NCBI GenBank assembly: GCA_023255285.1
Contig: JALRIY010000009.1
Location: 1-23,442, forward strand
From: Algoriphagus sp.
GTDB lineage: Bacteria > Bacteroidota > Bacteroidia > Cytophagales > Cyclobacteriaceae
Direction: 5' to 3'
Length of the DNA stretch: 23,442 nucleotides
Part shown: piece after piece, positions 6,410 through 14,204 of the stretch
Position numbering within the stretch: the stretch's first letter is position 1
Layout: the number at the start of each line of letters is the position of its first letter
Made by a program: the position numbers and the translations under genes
The notes under the pieces: model-generated
Database searches by the model: none
The model's input: the letters and a program-made list of their open reading frames with translations, nothing else
What the model was told of the DNA's origin: nothing

Positions 6410-9085
6410 ATGCCACTTTTCAAAAGAATTAGTCTGCTTGCTTGCTGCTGTTTGCTTGCTGGATTTTCCATGGCCCAAACCAAGCCGCTTATCGGTCAGG
6501 TGCTGGATAGCCTCAATCGGCCCATTGCCTATGCCAATGTAGTGGCCATCAACCAAGGCACACAGAAGATTGCGGGATTTGGCATATCCAACAACGAAGG
6601 CAAGTTTAAGGTAACCTTGCTCGAAGGCCCTTCCTACCTGATTCGCGTTTCTTTTGTGGGCTATCAGCAGTATGAACAAGCGCTCAGTACCTGGGATTCA
6701 GACATCCCACAGCTGGTCATCCTCAAGCAAAGTGATACCCAACTCGGTCTGGTGGAAGTGGTGTCCGAGATGCCTGTCACCATGAAAGGCGACACGCTCA
6801 CCTACAAGACCGATGCATTCACTACGGGTACAGAGCGTAAGCTAGAAGATGTCTTGGAAAAACTCCCAGGCTTCCAGGTAGATGAGGAGGGTGGCGTGAA
6901 GGTGCAAGGGAAGACTGTAGATAAGGTGCTGATCGACGGAAAGCCATTTATGGATGGAAATACCAAGTTGGCCACCAAAAACCTGCCCGCCAATGCGGTG
7001 GACCGGGTACAGGTATTGAAAAATTTCAACGAAGTTGGTCCCATGCGCGGCCTAGATACTAACGAAAACTTAGCACTTAACATTCAGCTGAAGGAAGGTA
7101 AGAAAAACATGGTCTTTGGAGACCTGACTGCAGGTGTAGGTCCTCAGAAACGGTATTTGGCCCATGCCAATACCTTTTATTATGCGCCCAAACTCAATGT
7201 CAACTTTATTGGTGGTACCAATAATGTGGGTGAGCAGCCCTTTACCTTGCAGGATTATTTCCGATTTTCGGGAGGTATGGGAGGACTTGCTTCTCGTGCA
7301 GGATCCCGCGTGCAAGTCAACGGGGAGGATTTGGGGATTCCCATGGCCACCCGCTCCAATGCCAATTCTCTTGAAACCAACTTAGCAGCCTTCAACCTCA
7401 ACTATTCCCCATCCTCCACCTGGAGGCATACCGGCTTTGTGATCGGATCCACGGCAAATAATGGCTTGGGGAGTTCTTCCTTGCGCACGTACTTGAATGC
7501 GGGACAAAATAACCAGGAGGAGCTCCTGTCTGCTAGTTCGGTAGAAAATAAGTCTGGTTTGGCTAAGTATGCCATCACCTACACTCCCAAAGAAGAGACT
7601 TACGTAAAATATAGCTTTTTTGGAAAGCTTTCTGAGATTGAGAATGGCAACCTGCTCAATTCCAGTTTCGGGGACTTTACCCAAAACATCAACACGCTGT
7701 CCTCACGCAATCCTTATGCATTGCAGCAAAAGTTAGAGTGGTATCATGCCCCCAACGAGGATCAAGTATTCAGCATGGAGATGAACTGGGAGAAAAAGTT
7801 TATAGATCCGTTCCTGGACCTTACCTCCTCGGTAAAGCCACTCCTAGGATTATATGCGATTCCTAATGCAGCAAGCTACCGTCTCCTTCAAAACCAGGAA
7901 CTGCATACCGGTACCTTGGAAGGGGTATTTAACTACTATTACATTCTAAATCCCACCAATCACCTCAATTGGTCTGTTGGGATGCAGCAACTCAACCAGG
8001 ATTTTGTGACTGGACTAAGTCAAGTGGGTTCTAGCCAAAGTTTTGATGCGTTTGTGAATAACAACGAGTTTGATTTCCAAGACATCTATCTCGGAATGAG
8101 CTGGAAGACCAAATGGAAAGATTGGATTCTTAGTCCATCAGGCAACCTTCACCGCTACCAGTGGACTGATGTGCAGCTGGGAGAGAAGTTAACCCAGGAC
8201 AAGGTGTTGCTCTTACCCGCGATGTATGCAAAATGGGCGATCACCTCGAATCGTTCTCTAACTTACCGCTGGGGGACTGAAGCGAACTTTATGGATAGTC
8301 AGAAGCTGGCTCAAGGCTTGCTCTTGCAGGATTACAATGCCTTGTTTCGTGGTAATCGTGCCCTGGACAATGGTGTTTTCAATACCCATACGCTTTCCTA
8401 CACGCATTTTGACATGTTTTCTGGCTTGATGGTCTTTGGAAATGCCAACTACCAGCGCAAGCGCAATGACCTGGTGACGACCACGGACTTCATTGGGATC
8501 AACCGTCTATTTTCAGTGCTAAACGTGGAGCCTGTCAATAAGACCTTGAATGGAGATGTTCGGGTGGACAAGTCCTTCAACAAGATGAAGTTTGAGTTAG
8601 GAGGAAATTGGAATGCTTACCAGACCAATTTGTTTTTGGATGATCAACTGACCCAGAACGAGCAGTTTTCTCAGACCTACGATACGAAGTTGACCAGCAC
8701 CTTCTTCAAGGTCTTGGAAGCCAAGATTGGGTATTCCTTTACGGCAAACCAATACGTATCGGGAAGAATCGACAATACCTTCACCACACATAGTCCCAAG
8801 TTGGAAGTAGACTTGGATTTGGTGAAGGGCTTGAAGCTAGTGGCAGATTACACCTATTCGGCTTACCTGAATCAAGCTATGGGTACGCGAAGTGATTTTG
8901 ATTTCTTGAATACCTTTTTAAGTTACCAAGGGGCAAAAAGCCCCTGGGAGGTCAAGCTATCGGTGTGGAATATCGCAGATACCCGAGCAATTCGAAGGGA
9001 TAGTTTTAGCGAAAGTGTGGTGAGTACCTTCTCCTATTTGGTCCAGCCTCGCTATGCGCTGCTTACCTTTAAATATGATCTTTAA
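6410..9085 (+). CDS. TonB-receptor-like outer membrane beta-barrel protein with carboxypeptidase-regulatory-like domain
   Basis: 891 aa. Signal peptide (LLACCCLLAGFSMAQ ending near residue 23), then a carboxypeptidase-regulatory-like beta-sandwich (about 25-105: GQVLDSLNRPIAYANVV ... SFVGYQQY), a plug-like domain (about 125-215: LEDVLEKLPGFQVDEEGGVKVQGK, VDKVLIDGKPF) and a long barrel to the terminal aromatic-rich strand (RYALLTFKYDL). This is the SusC/TonB-dependent-receptor-like type common in Bacteroidota. No TonB box can be pinned down, so active transport versus passive barrel is unresolved. ATG 6410 was chosen over the TTG one codon earlier. It follows the GLPGLI gene closely and ends before a hairpin terminator. 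No SusD gene follows, so a classic SusCD glycan importer is unlikely. Confidence 0.88.
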   Translation: MPLFKRISLLACCCLLAGFSMAQTKPLIGQVLDSLNRPIAYANVVAINQGTQKIAGFGISNNEGKFKVTLLEGPSYLIRVSFVGYQQYEQALSTWDSDIPQLVILKQSDTQLGLVEVVSEMPVTMKGDTLTYKTDAFTTGTERKLEDVLEKLPGFQVDEEGGVKVQGKTVDKVLIDGKPFMDGNTKLATKNLPANAVDRVQVLKNFNEVGPMRGLDTNENLALNIQLKEGKKNMVFGDLTAGVGPQKRYLAHANTFYYAPKLNVNFIGGTNNVGEQPFTLQDYFRFSGGMGGLASRAGSRVQVNGEDLGIPMATRSNANSLETNLAAFNLNYSPSSTWRHTGFVIGSTANNGLGSSSLRTYLNAGQNNQEELLSASSVENKSGLAKYAITYTPKEETYVKYSFFGKLSEIENGNLLNSSFGDFTQNINTLSSRNPYALQQKLEWYHAPNEDQVFSMEMNWEKKFIDPFLDLTSSVKPLLGLYAIPNAASYRLLQNQELHTGTLEGVFNYYYILNPTNHLNWSVGMQQLNQDFVTGLSQVGSSQSFDAFVNNNEFDFQDIYLGMSWKTKWKDWILSPSGNLHRYQWTDVQLGEKLTQDKVLLLPAMYAKWAITSNRSLTYRWGTEANFMDSQKLAQGLLLQDYNALFRGNRALDNGVFNTHTLSYTHFDMFSGLMVFGNANYQRKRNDLVTTTDFIGINRLFSVLNVEPVNKTLNGDVRVDKSFNKMKFELGGNWNAYQTNLFLDDQLTQNEQFSQTYDTKLTSTFFKVLEAKIGYSFTANQYVSGRIDNTFTTHSPKLEVDLDLVKGLKLVADYTYSAYLNQAMGTRSDFDFLNTFLSYQGAKSPWEVKLSVWNIADTRAIRRDSFSESVVSTFSYLVQPRYALLTFKYDL

Positions 9086-9093
9086 TTGCTTTA

Positions 9094-9127
9094 GAGGCTC
9101 AGGTTTAAATCTGAGCTTCTTTATTTC
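9094..9127 (+). terminator. Rho-independent terminator after the outer membrane barrel gene
   Basis: Stem GAGGCTCAG (9094-9102) and CTGAGCTTC (9111-9119), one mismatch, 8-base loop, followed by a T-rich tail. It starts 9 bases after the stop codon. Confidence 0.6.
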
Positions 9128-9255
9128 TGGGCATTCTTGTTCACATCATCTCAGTTATTTTACTCTAAAAGCTAAAAATAATAAAGCAGTATAAGCTAAA
9201 ATTCACCTTGTCAAAAAAGGTAGATTCTCATTATTGGTGAATCTTTCTGAGCAAT

Positions 9256-9293
9256 AAAAAAGGCCTGGATTTGCGTCCTGGCCTCTATTTTTT
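9256..9293. terminator. Bidirectional terminator between converging barrel and yceI genes
   Basis: Stem AGGCCTGGA (9261-9269) and TCCTGGCCT (9276-9284) with one T-T mismatch and a 6-base loop. A-run on the left and T-run on the right let it act on both strands; on the minus strand it lies just beyond the YceI stop codon. Confidence 0.75.
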
Positions 9294-9343
9294 AACCTCC
9301 CAACCGGGAAGTTTCGTACTTTTTCAGTTTTTCAATGAATTGA

Positions 9344-9928
9344 TTAAACCGTAGCAACCAATTTTACATCCAATTTCACCTCATCATAAATCAATTTGTC
9401 TGCAAGGTCTTCGAAGTAGCTCCCTGAGCGAAATTTGATATCAAACTTAGTTCGATCAAAAGTGATCTGACCGGTTGCGGTAACTTTCTTACCTGCAACA
9501 GCAACTACTGCTGGGAAAGAAACTTTCTGAGCGATTCCTTTGATAGTTAAGGTACCCGTAATGGTGTAATCCGTTCCATTGCTGGTTTTGGCTTCCGTGA
9601 TTTTGAATGAGGAGGTATTGAATTTTTCTACAGAAAAAAAATCATCCGACTTCAAGTGTCCAGTTAAATTTCCTTTAGACTTGGGATCGGTTAAGTCTTC
9701 CACAGTCAGGTTGACCATGTCCATGTCAAAAGATCCGCCTTTTATTTTTCCATCGCTGTAATCTAGCGTAGCGTTTTTCAAGGGTACATACCCCCAGTGA
9801 GTTCCAGTAACTTTAGAAGCTTCCCAGCGAATTTGACTTTCTGCTTTGTTCACGGTTGCGGGCGCTAAAAGGTCAGCGGCTGAAAAGAGGGTGCTAAGCC
9901 CTAAAAATAGTGTGGTTAGTAATTTCAT
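9344..9928 (-). CDS. YceI family protein
   Basis: 194 aa with an N-terminal signal segment (MKLLTTLFLGLSTLFSA), so periplasmic. The lipocalin-like YceI barrel is evident from VNKAESQIRWEASKVTGTH, GGSFDMDMVNLTVEDL, GHLKSDDFFSVEKFNTSSFKIT and a closing strand ending DEVKLDVKLVATV. The family binds polyisoprenoid or other amphiphilic ligands; the physiological role is variable and not shown here. Monocistronic: a bidirectional hairpin lies downstream, and the upstream neighbour is divergent with a 193-base spacer. Length is normal for the family (about 190 aa). Confidence 0.93.
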   Translation of the reverse strand: MKLLTTLFLGLSTLFSAADLLAPATVNKAESQIRWEASKVTGTHWGYVPLKNATLDYSDGKIKGGSFDMDMVNLTVEDLTDPKSKGNLTGHLKSDDFFSVEKFNTSSFKITEAKTSNGTDYTITGTLTIKGIAQKVSFPAVVAVAGKKVTATGQITFDRTKFDIKFRSGSYFEDLADKLIYDEVKLDVKLVATV

Positions 9929-10121
9929 AAGAATGGGTTAAAAGGATTGAAATTAAGTAAGCTCTCTTTAAAAACTAAAGGAAGGCAGATGATTTAACGA
10001 AATTCACAAAAAAGTGTTTTAAAAAAACCTGATTTTGAAGGTTAGATTCATTTTCCAACCAAAAAAAAGTTTAGTTATAATATTCTTCCATTTTTTATCT
10101 TGAAAAAAAATAGCGCTCCTA

Positions 10122-11489
10122 ATGAAAAAAATACTCTGGATTTTGCTCCTCCATATACCAATCCTCACCCATGGCCAAGGACATGAGGCTAGCTTGAGGG
10201 CAATTTACGATACAGAACTCTCTTCCGGCCATACCTATGAAAACCTCCGCTACCTCTGCAAGGAAATAGGAAATAGACTTTCAGGTAGCCCAGGAGCGGC
10301 TGCCGCAGTGGAATGGACCAAGCAGCTGATGGAAAGTTATGGTTTTGATACCGTATACCTGCAACCCGTGATGGTACCCCATTGGGAGCGTGGAGGGAAC
10401 GATGTGGTTCGTGTCGTGAATTCAATCAAGTATGGGACGATCTCATTAACTGCTTTGGCACTAGGCAACACGCAGGGTACTGGGCCTAATGGGGTGGTGA
10501 GTCAAGTGGTGGAGGTGAGGGGTTTGTCCGAATTGCAAGCTCTAGGGAGTCGAGTGAATGGAAAGATTGTTTTTTTCAATGGCCCCATGGATCCCACGAT
10601 GGTGGATGCATTTGCGGCGTATTCCAGAGCAGTGGGTCAGCGTAGTTCAGGAGCTGCTGAAGCAGCAAAATTGGGAGCAATTGGCACCATTGTACGATCT
10701 ATGAATAACCAAATTGATGATTTTGCCCATACTGGAAACCAGCGTTACGCACCTAATGTGCCCACAATTCCAGCTTTAGCAATTAGCACAGAGGACGCAG
10801 AATTGTTGAGCGACCTATTGGAAGATCAGCCTGATTTGCAGTTGTATTTGGAGTCTCATGGGGAGATGAAATCCGAAAAGCTGTCTTATAATGTAATTGG
10901 AGAGCTACGAGGAACTGAAAAACCTGAGGAGATCATTGCCGTGGGGGGTCACCTTGATTCATGGGATGTTGGGGAAGGCGCTCATGACGATGGTGCAGGT
11001 TGTATGCAGGGAATTGAAGTGCTCCGATTGTACAAACAGTTAGAATGGAAGCCTAAGCGCACCTTACGCGCAGTGATGTGGATGAATGAAGAGAATGGCT
11101 TGCGTGGCGGACAAGAGTACGCTAGAGTAGCTAAGGAGAGAGGAGAAAAACATATTGCAGCGATCGAATCTGATTCTGGTGGATTTTTGCCCATCGGATT
11201 TTCTTCCACGGGCACAAATGCACAGCGCGCGAAGCTGTCTTCTTGGGCGGGCTTGTTACAACCCTACCAGTTATGGAATCTCCAAAAACTTGGTGGAGGA
11301 GCTGATATTGGCCCATTGAGCGACCAAGGAACCCTTTTAATTGGGCTCTTACCTGATTCACAACGGTACTTTAGATACCACCATACAGCTGCTGATGTTT
11401 TTGAAGTGGTAGACCGTAGGGAATTGGAATTAGGAGCTGCGGCGATGGCGGCCTTGGTTTACTTAATTGATCGGGAAGGGGCCAATTAA
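10122..11489 (+). CDS. Exported M28 family zinc aminopeptidase/carboxypeptidase
   Basis: 455 aa with signal peptide (MKKILWILLLHIPILTHGQ). A protease-associated (PA) type insert spans roughly 120-250, followed by the M28 catalytic core. Metal and catalytic residues are seen: H277 in GGHLDSW, D289 in AHDDGAG, the Glu pair E323/E324 in MNEENGLRGG, D351 in ESDSGGF and H420 in YHHTAADVF. All co-catalytic zinc ligands are present, so it should be active. Signal peptide, PA domain and M28 order are typical of Bacteroidota exported exopeptidases resembling plasma glutamate carboxypeptidase. Substrate unknown; a nutritional role in peptide breakdown is inferred. No strong terminator is visible after it. 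Confidence 0.93.
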   Translation: MKKILWILLLHIPILTHGQGHEASLRAIYDTELSSGHTYENLRYLCKEIGNRLSGSPGAAAAVEWTKQLMESYGFDTVYLQPVMVPHWERGGNDVVRVVNSIKYGTISLTALALGNTQGTGPNGVVSQVVEVRGLSELQALGSRVNGKIVFFNGPMDPTMVDAFAAYSRAVGQRSSGAAEAAKLGAIGTIVRSMNNQIDDFAHTGNQRYAPNVPTIPALAISTEDAELLSDLLEDQPDLQLYLESHGEMKSEKLSYNVIGELRGTEKPEEIIAVGGHLDSWDVGEGAHDDGAGCMQGIEVLRLYKQLEWKPKRTLRAVMWMNEENGLRGGQEYARVAKERGEKHIAAIESDSGGFLPIGFSSTGTNAQRAKLSSWAGLLQPYQLWNLQKLGGGADIGPLSDQGTLLIGLLPDSQRYFRYHHTAADVFEVVDRRELELGAAAMAALVYLIDREGAN

Positions 11490-11841
11490 GGTTAAATTAC
11501 TGTTTTGCCTTTGTAAAATTTCCACGAAAACGGCTACTTGAAATATTTTATGATGCTTGGATAGACTAGTTCCTCGAAAAATACATAAATAATTGATAAT
11601 GAACCTTTTAAATAATTATTTTAATTTTAGTAATTCAAAAAAAAAGAGATTGTCAGGCATAAATTTTAGGTGGACTATCTTCCATTCGTGTAAAAATTAG
11701 CCCTATTTTAGTTTAAATGAGAGGTTCTAAAAAAAAAGTTAAAAGGCTCGTTTGTTTTTTGAATTTAAAAAATGATAACTTTAAAACTCGATTTAAACCG
11801 AAACCAATTAACCTTAATCAAAGTAAATTAAAAAAAAAACT
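11490..11841. other. 352-base AT-rich intergenic region upstream of the ExbB operon
   Basis: No coding potential on either strand. It is very AT-rich with many A- and T-tracts, and holds a candidate promoter at 11751-11783. No clear terminator for the M28 gene and no recognisable riboswitch is seen. Confidence 0.6.
11751..11783 (+). promoter_or_regulatory. Candidate Bacteroidota-type promoter of the exbB operon
   Basis: TTTG at 11751-11754, 21-base spacer, TAACTTTA at 11776-11783; this differs from the consensus TTTG ... TAnnTTTG only in the last base. It predicts a start near 11790 and a leader of about 50 bases before the ATG at 11842. Confidence 0.4.
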
Positions 11842-12651
11842 ATGAGAAAGTTCATCGCTTTGTTCATGCTTGCAGGTATCCTATTCGTTCCTGCTTTCGC
11901 TAACGCTCAAGAAGCAGCTGCAGATTCTGCAACCGCAACAGAAGCTACCCCTGCAGTAGAAGAGACTGCGGCATCTCCAGAAATGGTTGACGATGAAATC
12001 GTCGCTGAGGAGCAGAGCTTCCACCAAGTAATAAAAGAGAAATTTATCGAAGGTGATCCTTTGTATATGACTCCAGTATTGATTTGTTTGATTTTGGGCC
12101 TTGCTATTGCTTTGGAGAGAATCATTACTTTGAACCTAGCCACAGTAAATACAAAGAAGCTTCTTGTAAAAATTGAAGAGGCGATATCTTCAGGAGGAAT
12201 CGAAGGTGCTAAAGAGTTAACTAGAAATACCAAAGGACCAGTTGCCTCTATCTTCACACAAGGCTTGATGCGCTATTCTGAAGGTATTGACATGGTTGAG
12301 AAGTCAATTGTTGCTTACGGTTCAGTAGAAATGGGACGTTTGGAAAAAGGACTTGTTTGGATCTCTCTATTTATCTCTCTAGCCCCGATGTTGGGTTTCA
12401 TGGGTACGGTAATTGGTATGATTGGTGCCTTTGACTCTATCGAAGCAGCAGGTGACATCTCTCCTTCCCTTGTAGCGGGTGGTATTAAAATCGCCCTTTT
12501 GACAACAGTTGCTGGTTTGATCGTTGCGATTATCCTTCAATTGTTCTACAACTATCTTGTGTCTAAGATCGATTCTTTGGTAAACGACATGGAAGATGCT
12601 TCTATCTCTTTGGTAGACGTGTTGGTAAAGCACAAAGTGACAGGCAAGTAA
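11842..12651 (+). CDS. exbB: MotA/TolQ/ExbB proton channel family protein
   Basis: 269 aa. Starts with a signal-peptide-like segment (MRKFIALFMLAGILFVPAFANAQ) and an acidic Ala/Glu/Thr-rich linker (23-60), then three membrane helices at about 76-96, 170-195 and 213-236. The conserved TolQ/ExbB core is clear in helices two and three (LAPMLGFMGTVIGMIGAF; GIKIALLTTVAGLIVAI). ExbB forms the pentameric proton channel that with ExbD powers TonB-dependent transport. The extended exported N-terminus is a frequent Bacteroidota variant. It heads a four-gene run with an unknown membrane protein and two ExbD genes. TolQ or a gliding-type motor would be alternative readings; no tolA, tolB or tonB neighbours are present to decide. 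Confidence 0.9.
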   Translation: MRKFIALFMLAGILFVPAFANAQEAAADSATATEATPAVEETAASPEMVDDEIVAEEQSFHQVIKEKFIEGDPLYMTPVLICLILGLAIALERIITLNLATVNTKKLLVKIEEAISSGGIEGAKELTRNTKGPVASIFTQGLMRYSEGIDMVEKSIVAYGSVEMGRLEKGLVWISLFISLAPMLGFMGTVIGMIGAFDSIEAAGDISPSLVAGGIKIALLTTVAGLIVAIILQLFYNYLVSKIDSLVNDMEDASISLVDVLVKHKVTGK

Positions 12652-12707
12652 TCCTTCGCCTTCAATTTGTTCAAAATCAAATTCTTACATCCTAAAGATT
12701 CGAAATC

Positions 12708-13037
12708 ATGGATTATGTTAACATTATTCTCTATGTGAGCTATGCTCTTGTAGTAGTTGGGACGGTCCTATCGGTGCTGCTCCCTTTAATCAAGTCTCTT
12801 GATGACCCAAAAGGGCTCATGAAGTCAGGACTTGGTGTGGTTGCAATTGTTGTGATCTTCTTTATTTGCTACTCCATCTCTTCCAACGAGGTTTTGCCCA
12901 AGTTTGAGGGTGATCCTTTCAACTTGACGCCAGCAACTTCTCAAATGGTGGGTGGGCTTATGTTCACTACCTACCTTCTTATAATCGTTGCTTTGGCAGG
13001 TATTTTACTTACAGAGATCAATAAAGCAATCAAATAA
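12708..13037 (+). CDS. Small three-helix membrane protein of the ExbB/ExbD operon, function unknown
   Basis: 109 aa. Three predicted helices: about 5-28 (IILYVSYALVVVGTVLSVLL), 40-58 (GLGVVAIVVIFFICYSI) and 82-104 (GLMFTTYLLIIVALAGILL), with a short extramembrane segment rich in Pro and Asn between the second and third. I recognise it only as the protein placed between ExbB and ExbD genes in many Bacteroidota, without a known function. It ends 2 bases before the first ExbD start, so translation is probably coupled and its product may be a motor subunit or assembly factor (inference). Confidence 0.8.
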   Translation: MDYVNIILYVSYALVVVGTVLSVLLPLIKSLDDPKGLMKSGLGVVAIVVIFFICYSISSNEVLPKFEGDPFNLTPATSQMVGGLMFTTYLLIIVALAGILLTEINKAIK

Positions 13038-13039
13038 TC

Positions 13040-13675
13040 ATGGCTAGAAGCAATAGTAGAGGGAGTCAAGAAGTAAATGCAGGATCTATGGCGGATATCG
13101 CTTTCCTACTGCTGATCTTCTTCCTCGTAACCACTACCATCGCTTCGGACAAAGGTATTTTGAATATTCTTCCTCCGAAGCAGGATCCTAATGTACCACC
13201 ACCTGATATCAAGAAAAACGAAAGAAATATCTACAACGTCTTGATTAATGCCAACAACGACTTGTTGGTGGAAGGTGATTACAGAAGGTCAGCAGAAGGT
13301 CTTGATCAAGACTTCAAAGCGTTCATCATGAACTTTGGAGCTCCTGATGAAGAAGCAACAGCCTTGTACAACTCCCTTCCAGCATCGTTGCAGGCGCAAG
13401 CCCAACGAAAAGCAGATTCATCCGATGATCCAGGGGAAGCGGTGATTTCCATCAAAACTAATCGTGGTACCAGCTACGAGGTGTTTTTGGAGGTTTTTGA
13501 CCTGGCTAAAAAAGCTTACTTTGAAATTTATGCAGAGCGAGTAGGTTTAACTGCCGACGAGTATCGTAGATTAAATGGCGATAGTGAAGCCACAAAAGCG
13601 CTTCAAGATAAAGGCAAAGAAGGTATTCCTATGGCGATATCTATTGCAGAACCTGATAAAATAGGAGGTAATTGA
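13040..13675 (+). CDS. exbD: ExbD/TolR family biopolymer transport protein (long form)
   Basis: 211 aa. Short cytosolic N-terminus, one membrane helix (17-35, SMADIAFLLLIFFLVTTTI) containing the essential proton-carrying Asp (D19), then a periplasmic domain. The domain is longer than classical ExbD (about 140 aa), with an extra region at about 95-185 including ATALYNSLPASLQAQAQRK and AERVGLTADEYRRL. The core strands VLINANNDLLVEG and AVISIKTNRGTSYEVFLEVFDLAKKAY are recognisable. It is followed by a second, shorter ExbD one base after its stop codon. The two may form a heterodimer in one motor complex, which is inference. Confidence 0.9.
   Translation: MARSNSRGSQEVNAGSMADIAFLLLIFFLVTTTIASDKGILNILPPKQDPNVPPPDIKKNERNIYNVLINANNDLLVEGDYRRSAEGLDQDFKAFIMNFGAPDEEATALYNSLPASLQAQAQRKADSSDDPGEAVISIKTNRGTSYEVFLEVFDLAKKAYFEIYAERVGLTADEYRRLNGDSEATKALQDKGKEGIPMAISIAEPDKIGGN
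13663..13669 (+). promoter_or_regulatory. Strong Shine-Dalgarno site for the second exbD
   Basis: AGGAGGT sits 7 bases before the ATG at 13677, inside the last codons of the preceding exbD. Most other genes in this window lack such a site, so it is notable and supports this start and tight coupling. Confidence 0.55.
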
Positions 13676-13676
13676 T

Positions 13677-14135
13677 ATGGGAAAGTTTAAGAAAAAAGTC
13701 AAAACAGGTGAAAGTATACCTACTTCAGCCTTGCCAGATATCATCTTTATGCTCCTATTCTTCTTCATGGTAACTACTGTATTGAGAGAGCAAGACATCT
13801 TAGTAGATCAAAAGATTCCTCAAGCTACTCAATTACAAAAATTACAGAAGAAGACGTTGATTTCTTACATCTACATAGGTAAGCCAAAGAATACAGGCCT
13901 TTATGGTTCTGAGCCAAGAGTGCAAGCCAATGATGTCTTGATCTCTTCGCCTGAAATTGTTCAGTGGGTCAACCAAGAGCGGGATAAATTACCTGAAGCA
14001 GATAGAGGGCTAATTACTATCTCCATGAAAGTGGATAAGGAAGTGAAGATGGGTCCTATCTCTGATGTTCAGACAGAACTACGAAATGCCGACGCTCGTC
14101 GTGTTTTGTATGCTTCTACTGGGAAGGTTGATTAA
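13677..14135 (+). CDS. exbD: ExbD/TolR family biopolymer transport protein (short form)
   Basis: 152 aa. Basic N-terminus (MGKFKKKVKTG), a membrane helix at about 20-38 (LPDIIFMLLFFFMVTTVL) with the conserved Asp D21, then a periplasmic domain of normal ExbD length ending in SDVQTELRNADARRVLYAST. It is the last gene of the ExbB operon, starting one base after the first ExbD and behind an AGGAGGT site. A hairpin terminator follows 26 bases after its stop. Two consecutive, clearly different ExbD paralogues are characteristic of Bacteroidota TonB motors. No TonB gene follows, so its TonB partner must be encoded elsewhere. Confidence 0.92.
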   Translation: MGKFKKKVKTGESIPTSALPDIIFMLLFFFMVTTVLREQDILVDQKIPQATQLQKLQKKTLISYIYIGKPKNTGLYGSEPRVQANDVLISSPEIVQWVNQERDKLPEADRGLITISMKVDKEVKMGPISDVQTELRNADARRVLYASTGKVD

Positions 14136-14161
14136 TATTAATTTTCTTTATCTGTATATTG

Positions 14162-14192
14162 AAAGCCATTCGCCATGCGGATGGCTTTTTTT
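14162..14192 (+). terminator. Rho-independent terminator of the ExbB/ExbD operon
   Basis: Stem AAAGCCATTCGC (14162-14173) and GCGGATGGCTTT (14177-14188) with one T-G wobble, 3-base loop, then a T-run. An in-frame upstream ATG of the next gene (14175) falls inside it, arguing for the later start at 14205. Confidence 0.88.
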
Positions 14193-14204
14193 ATTCAATT
14201 CCAT

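Noticed and set aside
6440..6460. Possible lipobox (LLAC) in the barrel protein leader, implying a lipoprotein
   Set aside because: The cysteine sits too early in the hydrophobic segment and a good signal peptidase I site (SMAQ) follows; TonB-receptor-like barrels are not normally lipidated.
9201..9242. Inverted repeat ATTCACC ... GGTGAAT
   Set aside because: Seven-base arms separated by 28 bases, no T-run or other support; likely chance in AT-rich DNA between two terminators.
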